64,000 bases of DNA from Halobacteriales archaeon QS_1_68_17 (GTDB taxonomy: Archaea > Halobacteriota > Halobacteria > Halobacteriales > Haloarculaceae): positions 1-64,000 of the forward strand of contig PXRG01000005.1 of assembly GCA_003021105.1 (NCBI GenBank). The letters are read 5' to 3'. Below the pieces are notes generated by a model. That model was given only the letters and a program-made list of their open reading frames with translations. It was not told where the DNA came from and ran no database searches. Numbering within the stretch: position 1 is the stretch's first letter; each line of letters starts with the position of its first letter. Positions 29,992 through 40,144 of this stretch are shown here, one piece after another. Position numbers and translations under genes: made by a program.

Positions 29992-31146
29992 CTACACCTC
30001 GACGAGGATCTTCCCGTCGACGCGCTCGGCGGCACGGCGGATCGCGGCGTCGGCGTCGTCCAAGTCGTAGGTTGCCGTGATCAGCGGGCGGTTGTCGAGG
30101 TGGCCGGCGGCCATCAGCCGGATGACCCCCTGGAAGATGCGGTCGCCGGTGTGGCCCTCCGCGCCGTAGATCTGGGCGGCGCTGGCCTGGTAGTGGCGCA
30201 TGTCGACCGGCGCGGGTTCGCCCGCGTTGCTGATGTGGACGACGTTGGCCGTCTCGGCGAGCGTCCGCTCGATGGCGGGGTAGGTCGCGCGCACCGCGCC
30301 GGCCGTCTCGACGTGCACGTCGATGCCCGCGCCGTCGGTGGCCTCCGCGACGGCCGCGGTCGGGTCGGTCTCAGTCGGGTCGTAGACGTGCTCGAAGCCC
30401 GCCTCGCGGGCGACCGCGCGGCGCTCGGCGGACGGTTCGAAGCCGACGACGACCCCCGCGCCGGCCGCACGGGCGACGTTCATCCCCGTCAGGCCGATGG
30501 GGCCGAGCCCGTGGAAGGCGTAGTAGTCGCCGGGGCGGAGGCCGGCGGCGCGGCCGAACAGCCCGTGGTAGGTGATCGTGCTCGGTTCGACCGTCACCGC
30601 CGCCCGCATGAGCGCGTCCTCGTCGTCGTAGACGGCCGACAGCGACGACACGTCGTAACAGAGCTTCTCCGGGACGGCGACGTACTCCGCGAACGCGCCG
30701 GGGATCGTGAACCCCAGCTGTTCGAAGTTCTCGCAGTGGCCCGTGAAGCCGTTCCGGCACTGGTCGCACCGCCCGCAGTAGTCGGTCACCTCCGCGGTCA
30801 CGCGGTCGCCCGGCTCGAACAGCCGGGCGTCCGACCCCGTCTCGACTACCTCGCCGGCGAACTCGTGGCCGAGCACGTTCGGCAGGCTCGCGTACGCCGA
30901 GTAGTGGACGTACCCCTGCTTGTCCGTCTCGATCAGCGAGATGTCGCTCCCGCAGACCCCCGCGTACCGCACCGCCACCAGCACCTCGTCGGCCGCCGGC
31001 TCCGGCCGTTCGCGCTCGGCGACCCGGAGCGTCGGCTCCCGCCAGACCGACGAGGCGTCCATCGCCGTCCGCCGCTGTCGTTCCGTCTCGGCGAGGTCGT
31101 ACCCGGACCGCGGACTCCACTCCCCGTCGAGGACGAGCGCCTTCAT
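29992..31146 (-). CDS. Zinc-dependent medium-chain alcohol dehydrogenase (glucose/threonine-DH type)
   Basis: YAGVCGSDISLIE; GHEFAGEVVETGSD; CGRCDQCRNGFTGHCENF; GLGPIGLTGMNVARAAGA. Confidence 0.92.
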   Translation of the reverse strand: MKALVLDGEWSPRSGYDLAETERQRRTAMDASSVWREPTLRVAERERPEPAADEVLVAVRYAGVCGSDISLIETDKQGYVHYSAYASLPNVLGHEFAGEVVETGSDARLFEPGDRVTAEVTDYCGRCDQCRNGFTGHCENFEQLGFTIPGAFAEYVAVPEKLCYDVSSLSAVYDDEDALMRAAVTVEPSTITYHGLFGRAAGLRPGDYYAFHGLGPIGLTGMNVARAAGAGVVVGFEPSAERRAVAREAGFEHVYDPTETDPTAAVAEATDGAGIDVHVETAGAVRATYPAIERTLAETANVVHISNAGEPAPVDMRHYQASAAQIYGAEGHTGDRIFQGVIRLMAAGHLDNRPLITATYDLDDADAAIRRAAERVDGKILVEV

Positions 31147-31574
31147 CGCCTGCGCTCTCGCCGCGCTCGGTATTCAGTGTTTTGCCGCGGCCGGGCGCGC
31201 CCTGCCCCGTCGCCCCCCTCACCCGTGAACGTCCCCCTGCTCGACTCGGACCCCGGTTTCGAACCGACTCAGAACGCCGGTACGAATAATATAAATTATA
31301 GTCGATTCTGTGGTAGACCGATCCTCCCGCTCTCCGCCGAGATACAGAATAACATATTCTATGTCATTTGTGGCGTATTATTGATTTATCGTGGCTAAAA
31401 TACACGAATTAAGGCATGTTTGGGCACCTGATTGACGTTCGAGGGACGCGGCCTCTCTCGACGGAGTGTCGCTGTTCGGAAGAGATACAATAGATTATGT
31501 TCGGTAGCGTCCAGGGATCGGGCGACCCCGCGACCGGTAGCCTCTATACCGCTCGGTCCCGAAGCCGGGGGCGG

Positions 31575-32495
31575 ATGTATCTCGGGATCCATCACTCGGT
31601 CGAGCAGGTGTTCCCGCCGGGCGTGCTCCGCGACGAACTGGCCGACGTCGGTCCCGTGGGGGTCGTGCCCGACGACGCCGCCCTCGGCGACTGCGACGGG
31701 CTGGTGACCTTCGCCTACGACGCGGCCTTCCTGGAGGCGGACCTGGGCTGGATCCACTCGATCCAGGCCGGCGTCGACCGGTTCCCGTTCGCAGAACTCG
31801 AACGGCGGGGGATCAGGCTGACAAACAGCACCGGCATCCACGGCGACGCCGTCGGCGAGACAGTCGTCGGGTACATGACGGCCTTCGCGCGCCGCCTGCA
31901 CGCCCACCGATCCAGCCAGGAACGCCGGGAGTGGTCGTGGCCGGCGTGGGACGAGCCGTTCACGCTCTCGGGCGAGCGCGCGACCGTCGTCGGTCTCGGG
32001 ACGCTCGGCCGTGGCGTGGCCGCCCGCGCCGACGCGCTCGGCATGGACGTCACGGGCGTCAAGCGCACGCCGATCCCCGTCGATCACGTCGGGACGGTGC
32101 TGACCCCCGACGACCTGCAGGAGGCGGTCGCGGACGCCCGCTTCGTCGTCCTCGCGGTCCCGCTGACCGACGGGACCGAGGGACTGGTCGGCGCGCCGGA
32201 ACTCGACGCGATGCGCGAGGACGCCTACCTCGTCAACGTCGCTCGCGGCCCCGTGATCGACCAGGACGCACTCGTCGCCGCCCTCGAAGCCGGGGGAATC
32301 GCCGGCGCGGCGCTGGACGTCTTCGAGAGGGAGCCGCTCCCCGAGGACTCCCCGCTGTGGGACATGGACGAGGTGATCGTCACGCCCCATGCCGCCGCGG
32401 CGACCCGGGACTACTACCGGCGGATCACAACGCTGGTCCGGGAGAACTACCGCCGGTTCGACCGCGGGGAATCGCCGGTCAACGCGGTCGTGTAG
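31575..32495 (+). CDS. D-2-hydroxyacid dehydrogenase (NAD-binding)
   Basis: VVGLGTLGRGVAARADALGMDVTGVKR; LVNVARGPVIDQDALVAAL; ALDVFEREPLPEDSPLWDMDEVIVTPHAAA. Confidence 0.92.
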   Translation: MYLGIHHSVEQVFPPGVLRDELADVGPVGVVPDDAALGDCDGLVTFAYDAAFLEADLGWIHSIQAGVDRFPFAELERRGIRLTNSTGIHGDAVGETVVGYMTAFARRLHAHRSSQERREWSWPAWDEPFTLSGERATVVGLGTLGRGVAARADALGMDVTGVKRTPIPVDHVGTVLTPDDLQEAVADARFVVLAVPLTDGTEGLVGAPELDAMREDAYLVNVARGPVIDQDALVAALEAGGIAGAALDVFEREPLPEDSPLWDMDEVIVTPHAAAATRDYYRRITTLVRENYRRFDRGESPVNAVV

Positions 32496-32644
32496 CGGCC
32501 GGTCGCGGCCCCGGCGATTCCGCGGCCGGTGCGACCCGGACGGGCCGGACGAAGAGGGCCCCGCGGATAGGCCGATTGTTCGAGTCGCGGCGACCGAACG
32601 TCTGCGGGGCAAGGTTCCTTGTCGCTCCCGCGGAACCGGCGGGC

Positions 32645-32968
32645 ATGGAGATCACGACGCTCGCCGACCTCGACGGGACGCCACACGCGGACGTCTTCGA
32701 CGACCACCGGCCGCGGACGGTCCGGCTCGCGCTGGACGCGGGCGAGGCCGTTCCCCGGCACACCCACCCGGGGACCGACATCGTCCTCCACCTGCTGTCG
32801 GGACGCCTGGAACTGACCCTCGACGACGAGACCCACGCCGTCGAGGCCGGCCAGCTCGTCCAGTTCAGCGGTGACCGGGAAATCTCCCCCCGGGCGGCGA
32901 CGGACGCGACCGCCGTGCTGGTGTTCGCGCCGTCACCCGACGGCGGGGACGCCCCCGAGAGCGGCTGA
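32645..32968 (+). CDS. Cupin-domain protein
   Basis: PRHTHPGTDIVLHLLSGRLELTLDDETHAVEAGQLVQF. Confidence 0.85.
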   Translation: MEITTLADLDGTPHADVFDDHRPRTVRLALDAGEAVPRHTHPGTDIVLHLLSGRLELTLDDETHAVEAGQLVQFSGDREISPRAATDATAVLVFAPSPDGGDAPESG

Positions 32969-33136
32969 TCCGGCGATCGAAATCGGGGCTGCGCGGTCGC
33001 TCTCGTCGGCTTGCGGGCCGCGTCGGCGTCCGGATTTCCGTCGGCTTGCGGGCCGCATCGCCTCGATGGATCGAACGCGGCGGCGGATCGACCGCCGTCC
33101 TGAAGGGTTTTCTACCAGCCCCCCGGAGTAGCGGCC

Positions 33137-33862
33137 ATGGGCAAGCAACCCCACCTGCTCGTGGAGGCGGGCGAGTTGGCCGACCTGGCGCTGGTGCCGG
33201 GCGACCCTGGCCGGGTCGACCGCATCGCCGCCCAGTGTAGCGACGCGGAGACGGTCGCGCAAAACCGGGAGTACAAGCTCGTCAACGCCACCTACGGCGG
33301 GCGGCCGGTGACGATCTGTTCGACGGGGATCGGGTCGCCGTCGGCGGCCATCGCCGTCGAGGAACTCCACGCGGTCGGCGTCGAGACGCTGCTCCGGGTC
33401 GGCACCACGGGTGCGCTCCAGCCCGGCATCGAGGTCGGCGACATGGTCGTCGCCACGGCCGCCGCCAAGGACGAGGGGACGACGAAACGCTACGAACGCG
33501 AGACCGTGCCGGCCGTCGCGGACCACGGGGTCGTGACCGCCCTGGTCGAGGCCGCCGAGGCGAAAGACGAGGCGGTCCACGTCGGGCCGGTCGCCACCGA
33601 CGACGCCTTCTACGCCGAGACCGAGGAGTACGTCGACGCCTGGTCCGCGGCGGGCCTGCTGGCAGTCGAGATGGAGGCGGCGGCGATTTTCTCGCTGGCC
33701 CGCAGGAAGGGGATGCGCGCCGGCGCGATCTGTACGGTCGACGGCAACCTCGTCGCGGGCACCCAGAAGGGCGAGACCGACGAGGGGGAACTGCCCCCGA
33801 AGGCGCGGAACAACGTCGAGCGGGCCATCGGCCTCTCGCTGGAAGCGGCCGCCTCCCTCTGA
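33137..33862 (+). CDS. Nucleoside phosphorylase (uridine phosphorylase-like)
   Basis: ICSTGIGSPSAAIAVEEL; LLRVGTTGALQ; AVEMEAAAIFSLA. Confidence 0.92.
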   Translation: MGKQPHLLVEAGELADLALVPGDPGRVDRIAAQCSDAETVAQNREYKLVNATYGGRPVTICSTGIGSPSAAIAVEELHAVGVETLLRVGTTGALQPGIEVGDMVVATAAAKDEGTTKRYERETVPAVADHGVVTALVEAAEAKDEAVHVGPVATDDAFYAETEEYVDAWSAAGLLAVEMEAAAIFSLARRKGMRAGAICTVDGNLVAGTQKGETDEGELPPKARNNVERAIGLSLEAAASL

Positions 33863-33939
33863 GTCTCCCTCGCCGCGTCGGACTTCCTCTCGAACCGCTG
33901 TAACGAAAGTCACTTAATTCCCGCCAGGAACGGGGAGAC

Positions 33940-35424
33940 ATGTTCGACCGGTTCCGCGCGCGGTTGCGCGACGTCCTGGCGCGGCTCCGGCGGATCGAAC
34001 GGCGGGAACTCCGGGAGTTCCGCCGGTGGATCGAGGCGACGAACAACCTGATCCACCTGTCGGTGCTGGTGTTCGTGCCGCTGTTGATCGCGGTCGTCAC
34101 GGCGCTGTCGAACGTGGTCCCGCAGCTGTCGTATCTGCTGTTCCCGCCGCTGGCCGCGGGGACGTACATGCTGTTTGCGGATCCCGAAGGGGAGTACGCC
34201 TCGCCGGTCAGGTTCGTCGGCGGGCTGACGGCCGGCGCGTTCTGTGGTTGGGCGGCGCTGACGCTGGCACCCCAGGGCGTGCTGTTCAACGGCGGTGCGG
34301 GCGGCGGTGCGGGCGGCGGCGCGGTCGGCAGCGTCTCGCCGGTCGGGGCGGCGCTGGCGGTGTTCCTGACCGGTGCGGCGACCTGGGCGCTGGACATCGA
34401 GGAGCCGGCCGCGTACTCGACGGCGCTGCTGGCGCTGGTGACCCGCACGACCAGCATCGAGTACGTCGTCAGCATCGCCCTCTCCAGTCTGCTCGTCGCG
34501 GGGGCGTTTCTCCTCTGGCGCGAGCAGTTCTACGAGCGCCGGGCGCGCATCCTCTACGAGTCCGTCAAGGGCGACGACCACGTCCTGGTGCCGATGCGCG
34601 GGGAGCGCCCGGAGCCGACCGCGATGCTGGGCGCGCGGCTGGCGGCCGCCCACGACGCGGGCAAGGTGATCCTCCTCGACCTCGTCTCCTCCCGGGCGGC
34701 CGCGGCGGCCGAGCGCGCCCACCTCGGGGACGACAGCCTCCACCACCCGCGGGCACCGGCCGACGGGCCGCCCCCGACCGCCGGCCGGGAGGACGACCCG
34801 GTCGCCAGGCAGGCGACCGAACTCGAACAGCGGGCCGGCCGGATCGAGACCCGGATCGGCGTCCCCTGCGAGGTGGTCGTCGCCGTCGACGGGGGCAACC
34901 CCGCGACGACGACACTCCGGGCCGCCAGGGAGGCCAACTGCGATCTGATCGCGGCCCCGTACGAGGAGTACTACGGCGGCCTCTCGACGTACGTCAGGAG
35001 GCTGTTCCGGGGCGACGTCGACGTGGTCGTCCACCGGTCGGTCGCGGGCCGGACCCGCTGGCGGTCGGTGATGGTCCCGATCCGGCGGGCCGGCGACGTG
35101 GCCCACGAGATGGTCGACTTCGCCGTCCGCCTGGCCGGACAGACGGGCCACGTCAGCGTCAGCCACTGCATCGACAGCGAGCAGCACCGCCGGCCCGCCG
35201 AGGGGATGCTCGCCGACGTCGTGGAGGCGTTCTCCGGGCCGATCGAGACCCGCGTCGCCCGCGCCGACCTCCTCGAATTTCTCGCCGACACGGCCCCGGC
35301 GTACGACCTGCTGATCGTGGGCGCGAGCCGGGACCGCAGTACCGCCTCGCGGCTGGTCTCGCCGCCGACGTTCGAGCGCCTCCAGGACGTCGAGACGGAC
35401 GTGCTCGTGGTCGACCGGAACTAG
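33940..35424 (+). CDS. HPP-family membrane protein fused to universal-stress-like domains
   Basis: HPP-like TM region (YLLFPPLAAGTYMLFADPEGEYASPVRFVGGLTAGAFCGW) followed by soluble alpha/beta region. Confidence 0.8.
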   Translation: MFDRFRARLRDVLARLRRIERRELREFRRWIEATNNLIHLSVLVFVPLLIAVVTALSNVVPQLSYLLFPPLAAGTYMLFADPEGEYASPVRFVGGLTAGAFCGWAALTLAPQGVLFNGGAGGGAGGGAVGSVSPVGAALAVFLTGAATWALDIEEPAAYSTALLALVTRTTSIEYVVSIALSSLLVAGAFLLWREQFYERRARILYESVKGDDHVLVPMRGERPEPTAMLGARLAAAHDAGKVILLDLVSSRAAAAAERAHLGDDSLHHPRAPADGPPPTAGREDDPVARQATELEQRAGRIETRIGVPCEVVVAVDGGNPATTTLRAAREANCDLIAAPYEEYYGGLSTYVRRLFRGDVDVVVHRSVAGRTRWRSVMVPIRRAGDVAHEMVDFAVRLAGQTGHVSVSHCIDSEQHRRPAEGMLADVVEAFSGPIETRVARADLLEFLADTAPAYDLLIVGASRDRSTASRLVSPPTFERLQDVETDVLVVDRN

Positions 35425-35601
35425 GGCCGTCGACCGGTATCCCGCCGGCGGGGAGACGCTCTACGTGGTCCGCGCCCCCGAGACGCTCCGGAAACTCGCC
35501 GCGAACGGCGGCGAACTCCGGGACGCCCCCGTCGCGTCCCCGAACACAGACGACTAGCGCCCGGAAGCCTCTTTGGGCCGGCCCGCCGTGGCTCTGACAC
35601 G

Positions 35602-35880
35602 ATGCGCTGGAAACTCTTCGCCAATCTCGCGGAGGCGGCCGGGGCCCGGGAGGTCGAGGTGTCCGTCGATCCCGGTGGGACGGTCGGCGACGCGCTCGAC
35701 GCGCTGCTGGACGAGCACCCCGACCTCGAACCGCTGGTGCTCGACGACGACGGCGACCTCCGGGACCACATCCGCCTGCTCCACAACGGCGAGAACCCCT
35801 TTACTGCCGCCAGCGGGTACGACACGTCCCTCGACGCCGGCGACGAACTCGCGCTGTTCCCGCCGGTCAGCGGCGGCTAG
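35602..35880 (+). CDS. Ubiquitin-like MoaD/SAMP-type protein with C-terminal Gly-Gly
   Basis: MRWKLFANLAEAAGAREVEV...LALFPPVSGG*. Confidence 0.88.
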   Translation: MRWKLFANLAEAAGAREVEVSVDPGGTVGDALDALLDEHPDLEPLVLDDDGDLRDHIRLLHNGENPFTAASGYDTSLDAGDELALFPPVSGG

Positions 35881-36299
35881 CTCTCCCCGGGGAGGACCCC
35901 GTCGTCCTTGACGTTCGGCGCGCCGACGACCAGCAGCGTCGCGGGTTCGCGCGCGGTCACCTGCCGCCACGACTCCGGCGGGACGACCAGGAAGTCACCG
36001 CGTGCGATTTCGAACGTCTCGGGCGTCCCGTCCGCCCCGTCTCCGTCCGGGTCGTGACCGGGGCCGTTTTTCGCGCCCTCGTCGCTCCCGACGGTCACCT
36101 CGAAGGTCCCGTCGAGGACGACGTACAGTTCCTCCTGTTCGCGCTGGCGGTGCCAGTTGTTCGACTCGCCGGCGTCGAACTGCCAGACGCTCTGGCGCAT
36201 CTTCCCGGGCCGGAGGTGGTACCCGACCGCCAGCAGCCCCGGTTCGATCCCCTCCACGTCGCGTTCCTCGACGTCGTCGAGGGTGACTCGGTCGTACAT
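35877..36299 (-). CDS. Cupin-domain protein
   Basis: WQFDAGESNNWHRQREQEELYVVLDGTFEVTV...RGDFLVVPPESWRQV. Confidence 0.85.
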   Translation of the reverse strand: MYDRVTLDDVEERDVEGIEPGLLAVGYHLRPGKMRQSVWQFDAGESNNWHRQREQEELYVVLDGTFEVTVGSDEGAKNGPGHDPDGDGADGTPETFEIARGDFLVVPPESWRQVTAREPATLLVVGAPNVKDDGVLPGES

Positions 36300-36387
36300 C
36301 CCTCCGGGATACGACGCCGGCCGGGAAAAGGGTCGGTGGGTGGCGTCCACCCGCATTCGGATCGGGTCGCACCCGGGTCAGGATGCG

Positions 36388-36555
36388 TCAGGGCGACACC
36401 TGGTCGCGCGCGTAGCCGGCGAGATAGCCGGTCGCGCCGCCGAAGCCGGCCCCGATGCCGGCACCGACCGGGCCGAGCGGTGCGCCCAGGAGGGCACCGA
36501 CGCTCGCCCCGGCAGTTGCGCCTCGTTTCGCGTGGTTCGAACACCTACAGGGCAT
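36388..36555 (-). CDS. Small glycine-zipper protein, 55 aa (not in supplied ORF track)
   Basis: Manual translation: MPCRCSNHAKRGATAGASVGALLGAPLGPVGAGIGAGFGGATGYLAGYARDQVSP*. Confidence 0.6.
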   Translation of the reverse strand: MPCRCSNHAKRGATAGASVGALLGAPLGPVGAGIGAGFGGATGYLAGYARDQVSP

Positions 36556-36644
36556 GGTGGCGGCTCTTCGGACCGGGCCACAAAGTAGCTGACGCCGAGC
36601 GCGATTCTGCTACCTTTAACTATTCTACCCCACAGTTGCATGCC

Positions 36645-38009
36645 ATGCAGGACCACGACGCGGTCGACGGGACGAACAGGCGTCGGATTCTCAAACGGAC
36701 GGCGCTACTCGGGACGGCCGGCATCGCGGGGCTGGCCGGCTGTACCGGTGGCGGTGGTGGTGGCGGTGACGGTGACGGCGGCGGCGACGGCGAGGGCGGT
36801 GACGGCAGTGACGGCGGCGATGGCGGCGGTGGCGACGGTGGCGACGGCGGGGGCACCACGGCCGGTGGCGGCGGCATCGACTCGATCACGGTCGGGGTGG
36901 CGACGTCGCTGTCGGGACCCTTCGCGGTCTTCGGGAACGCGGAGCTCAACGGCGCGAAACTGGCTGCCGAGGACCTGGAGTCGGAACTGGGCGTCAGCAT
37001 CGACATCGCCACCGGCGACACGGAGGTGAACCCGGCGACGGGGCTCGAACGGATGAAACGGCTCGTCACCCAGGACGGCATCGACGTGGCGATGGGCGGC
37101 GTCTCCTCGGCCGTTGCGATCAAGATGGGGACCTGGGCGTCCGACAACAGCGTTGCCTACTTCCCGACGGGGGCCCACTCGGACGCGATCACGGGCGGCC
37201 AGTGTGCCGAGTACATGTTCCGGCCGACGTGTTCGAACTCGATGCTGGCCAACACCATCGGCCAGGAGATGGCCGGCGCGGCCGACTCCTGGTACCTGCT
37301 GTACTCCGATTACACGTGGGGCCAGACCGCCCAGCAGGCCGTCACGAACATCCTGGAGGACAACGGGAAGTCGGTCGCCGGCAAGAGCGCGGTGCCGTTC
37401 CCGCACGACGATTACTCGCCGTACGTCAACGAGGCGAAGGCCTCCGACGCCGACGGCATCGGCGTACTGATCGCGGGGCTGGACATGCGGAAGGCGCTGA
37501 CCTCGATCATCAACAAGGGGGTCGACGACCGCACCCTGGCGATGCACCAGAACGAGGACGTCGTCTACTGGGGGCTCGACAAGGAGACCGCCAGCGTGCT
37601 GGACATCTCGGGGCAGGTCTGGGGGCCGGCCGCCCCCGGCGGCGACGAGTTCAAACAGCGGGTCGCGGACAGCTACGACACCGACCCGTACGTGCGCCAC
37701 TTCCTCGGGTACGTCTCGATGGACCAGGCGGTGCGGGCCGCCCACCGGGCCGGCGGAACGACCGCCGAGGACATCCGCGGCGAACTGGAGGGCCACGAGG
37801 TGACCTCGCCGGTCAAGGCGATGAAAGGCGGCGGGAAGATGTACTGGCGCGCCTGCGATCACCAGCTCGTCCAGCCGACGTTCAACGTCAAGGCCAGGCC
37901 GACGGGCCAGATGCAAGACCAGCCGTACAAGTCGTGGTTCACCGTCGAGAAGGAGTTCGCAGGCGACGACGTAGCCCGCGCCTGCGACGCCACCGGCTGC
38001 CAGCTATAG
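36645..38009 (+). CDS. Liv/urea-type ABC transporter substrate-binding lipoprotein
   Basis: Lipobox GIAGLAGC; SITVGVATSLSGPFAVFGNAELNGAKLAAEDL. Confidence 0.9.
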   Translation: MQDHDAVDGTNRRRILKRTALLGTAGIAGLAGCTGGGGGGGDGDGGGDGEGGDGSDGGDGGGGDGGDGGGTTAGGGGIDSITVGVATSLSGPFAVFGNAELNGAKLAAEDLESELGVSIDIATGDTEVNPATGLERMKRLVTQDGIDVAMGGVSSAVAIKMGTWASDNSVAYFPTGAHSDAITGGQCAEYMFRPTCSNSMLANTIGQEMAGAADSWYLLYSDYTWGQTAQQAVTNILEDNGKSVAGKSAVPFPHDDYSPYVNEAKASDADGIGVLIAGLDMRKALTSIINKGVDDRTLAMHQNEDVVYWGLDKETASVLDISGQVWGPAAPGGDEFKQRVADSYDTDPYVRHFLGYVSMDQAVRAAHRAGGTTAEDIRGELEGHEVTSPVKAMKGGGKMYWRACDHQLVQPTFNVKARPTGQMQDQPYKSWFTVEKEFAGDDVARACDATGCQL

Positions 38010-38012
38010 GGC

Positions 38013-39065
38013 ATGAGCACTGGTAGCTCCGGCGGGCAGTCCCCGCGTGCTCCCGCCCGGGTAGCCACCGCGCTGTCGGCGGCCTCGCCGGCCGAACGGG
38101 CCGCGGCCGTCCTGGCCGTCGCGTCGCTCGCGCTCGCGGCGGCCGTCCGGCCCGGGCTGTTCCTGGACCAGGCCATCGGCGGTCTCGTCTACGGGATGAT
38201 CCTCGTGATGGTGTCGCTCGGGCTGTCTTTGATCCTCGGGCTGATGGGCATCGTCAATTTCGCCCACGGCGCGCTGTTCATGCTCGGCGCGTACTTCTCG
38301 TACACCGTCGTCGCCATGCTCGGGCTGTCGTTCTGGGCGGCGCTCGTCGTCGCGCCCGTCGCGGTCGGTCTCGTGGGCGTCCTGCTGGAGGTGTCCGTAC
38401 TCCGGCGGCTCTACGCCGAGGAACCGATCATCGGTCTGCTGGCGACGTTCGGGCTGACGCTGATGATCGAGGAGAGCGTCCGCGCGGCCTGGGGGGCCGC
38501 CCCGCTGGCCTACGACGTGCCCGCGCCGCTGGCCACCTCGACCGACCTGGTCGTGACCCAGGTGGGCACCTTCCGGCTCTTTACCGTCGCGGTCTCGGCG
38601 GTTGCGGTCGTCGCGGTCTACCTGCTGATCACCCGGACCGACTTCGGGCTCACCGTCCGGGCCGGCGTCCAGGACGACGAGATGGCGGGCTTTCTCGGCG
38701 TGAACCTCCCCGTGCGGTTCACCGCGATGTTCTTCCTCGGGGCCGTGATCGCCGGCCTCGGGGGCGTCCTCCAGGCCGCCGAGTTCGGAATGGGCCCCGA
38801 GATGGACCGCACGTTCGTCATCCTGGCGTTCGTCGTCGTCGTGGTGGGCGGCGTCGGCAGCCTCTTCGGCAGCGTCGTCGCCGGCCTGCTCGTCGGGGAG
38901 GCGACCTTCCTCGCGTCGGTCGTCCTGGAGTCGCTGGCGACCGTGACCGGCGTCGCCGCGCTCGACGTCGAGGGCATCGGCGGCCTCGTCCCGTTTTTGG
39001 TGATGATCGCCGTCCTGCTGTGGCGGCCCCGCGGTCTCTTCGGGGAGGAAGGGTTCCTGGAATGA
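38013..39065 (+). CDS. Branched-chain-type ABC permease (LivH-like)
   Basis: GLSLILGLMGIVNFAHGALFMLGAY. Confidence 0.93.
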   Translation: MSTGSSGGQSPRAPARVATALSAASPAERAAAVLAVASLALAAAVRPGLFLDQAIGGLVYGMILVMVSLGLSLILGLMGIVNFAHGALFMLGAYFSYTVVAMLGLSFWAALVVAPVAVGLVGVLLEVSVLRRLYAEEPIIGLLATFGLTLMIEESVRAAWGAAPLAYDVPAPLATSTDLVVTQVGTFRLFTVAVSAVAVVAVYLLITRTDFGLTVRAGVQDDEMAGFLGVNLPVRFTAMFFLGAVIAGLGGVLQAAEFGMGPEMDRTFVILAFVVVVVGGVGSLFGSVVAGLLVGEATFLASVVLESLATVTGVAALDVEGIGGLVPFLVMIAVLLWRPRGLFGEEGFLE

Positions 39066-40144
39066 CCGGCGACTCGTGGCTCGCCGGCGCGGTGTGGCGC
39101 TACCGGGTTCCGGTCGGTCTGGTCGCGGTGGTGCTGTTGTTGCGGCCGCTGGTGGCCCAGCCGTGGATGCTCGGCTACCGGCAGATCGCCACTACGCTTT
39201 TGATCTGGATGCTGTTCGTCGCCGCGTTCAACCTCCTGTTCGGGTTCACGGGCCTGCTCTCGTTCGGCCAGGCGATGTTTTTCGGCTTCGGGATGTACGG
39301 CGCGGCCATCGGCAGCGCGCGGTTCGGCCTGCCGTTTTTAGTCGGGGCGGCCGTCGGCGTCGCGTTCGCGGCCGCCTTCGGCTACGTCGTCGGCCGGCTG
39401 ATCGTCCGGAAGGGCGAGATCTACTTCGCCATGCTGACGCTGGCCATCTCGGAGGCCGTCTACTTCGTCGTCAACCGGAACCCCGGCGGGCTGACCGGCG
39501 GGTCGAACGGCATCACCGGCGACACCCTGCCAGCCTGGATCGAGACCTACCGCGGGCAGGCCCGGGTCGTCCTCGGGGCCGTCGGGTTCGACTGGTACTG
39601 GCTGGTCGCGGCGGTTTTCCTCGCGGCCATGCTCGGGCTCTGGCAGGTGGTCCGCTCGCCGGTCGGGCACACCTTCCTGGCGATCCGGGAGAACGAGGCC
39701 CTCGCGCGGGCGATGGGCGTCGACACCGAGCGCTACAAGGTCCTCTCCTTCGTCCTGAGCGCCGTCTTCGCGGCCGTCGCGGGCGTCCTGCTGGCGATCA
39801 ACAACCAGGGCGCGGCGATCGAGACGTTCAGCGTCTTCACCAGCGGCGACGCCGTGCTGATGGCGGTCCTGGGCGGGACCAACTACTTTTTCGGCCCGGT
39901 CGCCGGCGCGTTCACCTGGCTGTTCGCCGAGGACTACCTCACCGACTTCGCCGTGCTCGCCCTGCCGGTGGCGGAGTATCCGCTGGTGACGGTCGACCTC
40001 TCGGGGGTGCTCTCGTACTGGCGGTTCTTCCTCGGCCTCCTGTTCGTCGTCATCGTGCTCATCTCCCCCCGTGACGGCCTCTGGGGGTTCCTCCGCGGCC
40101 TCGCGGACCGCGCCTACGGACGCCTGCGGGGTGGTGGCCAGTGA
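39062..40144 (+). CDS. Branched-chain-type ABC permease (LivM-like)
   Basis: LLFGFTGLLSFGQAMFFGFGMYG; GSNGITGD; overlaps upstream stop (ATGA). Confidence 0.93.
   Translation: MTGDSWLAGAVWRYRVPVGLVAVVLLLRPLVAQPWMLGYRQIATTLLIWMLFVAAFNLLFGFTGLLSFGQAMFFGFGMYGAAIGSARFGLPFLVGAAVGVAFAAAFGYVVGRLIVRKGEIYFAMLTLAISEAVYFVVNRNPGGLTGGSNGITGDTLPAWIETYRGQARVVLGAVGFDWYWLVAAVFLAAMLGLWQVVRSPVGHTFLAIRENEALARAMGVDTERYKVLSFVLSAVFAAVAGVLLAINNQGAAIETFSVFTSGDAVLMAVLGGTNYFFGPVAGAFTWLFAEDYLTDFAVLALPVAEYPLVTVDLSGVLSYWRFFLGLLFVVIVLISPRDGLWGFLRGLADRAYGRLRGGGQ

Noticed and set aside
33000-33060. Direct repeat cgtcggcttgcgggccgc (two copies about 37 bp apart)
   Set aside because: Short GC-rich intergenic duplication with no dyad or coding context; likely minor slippage.
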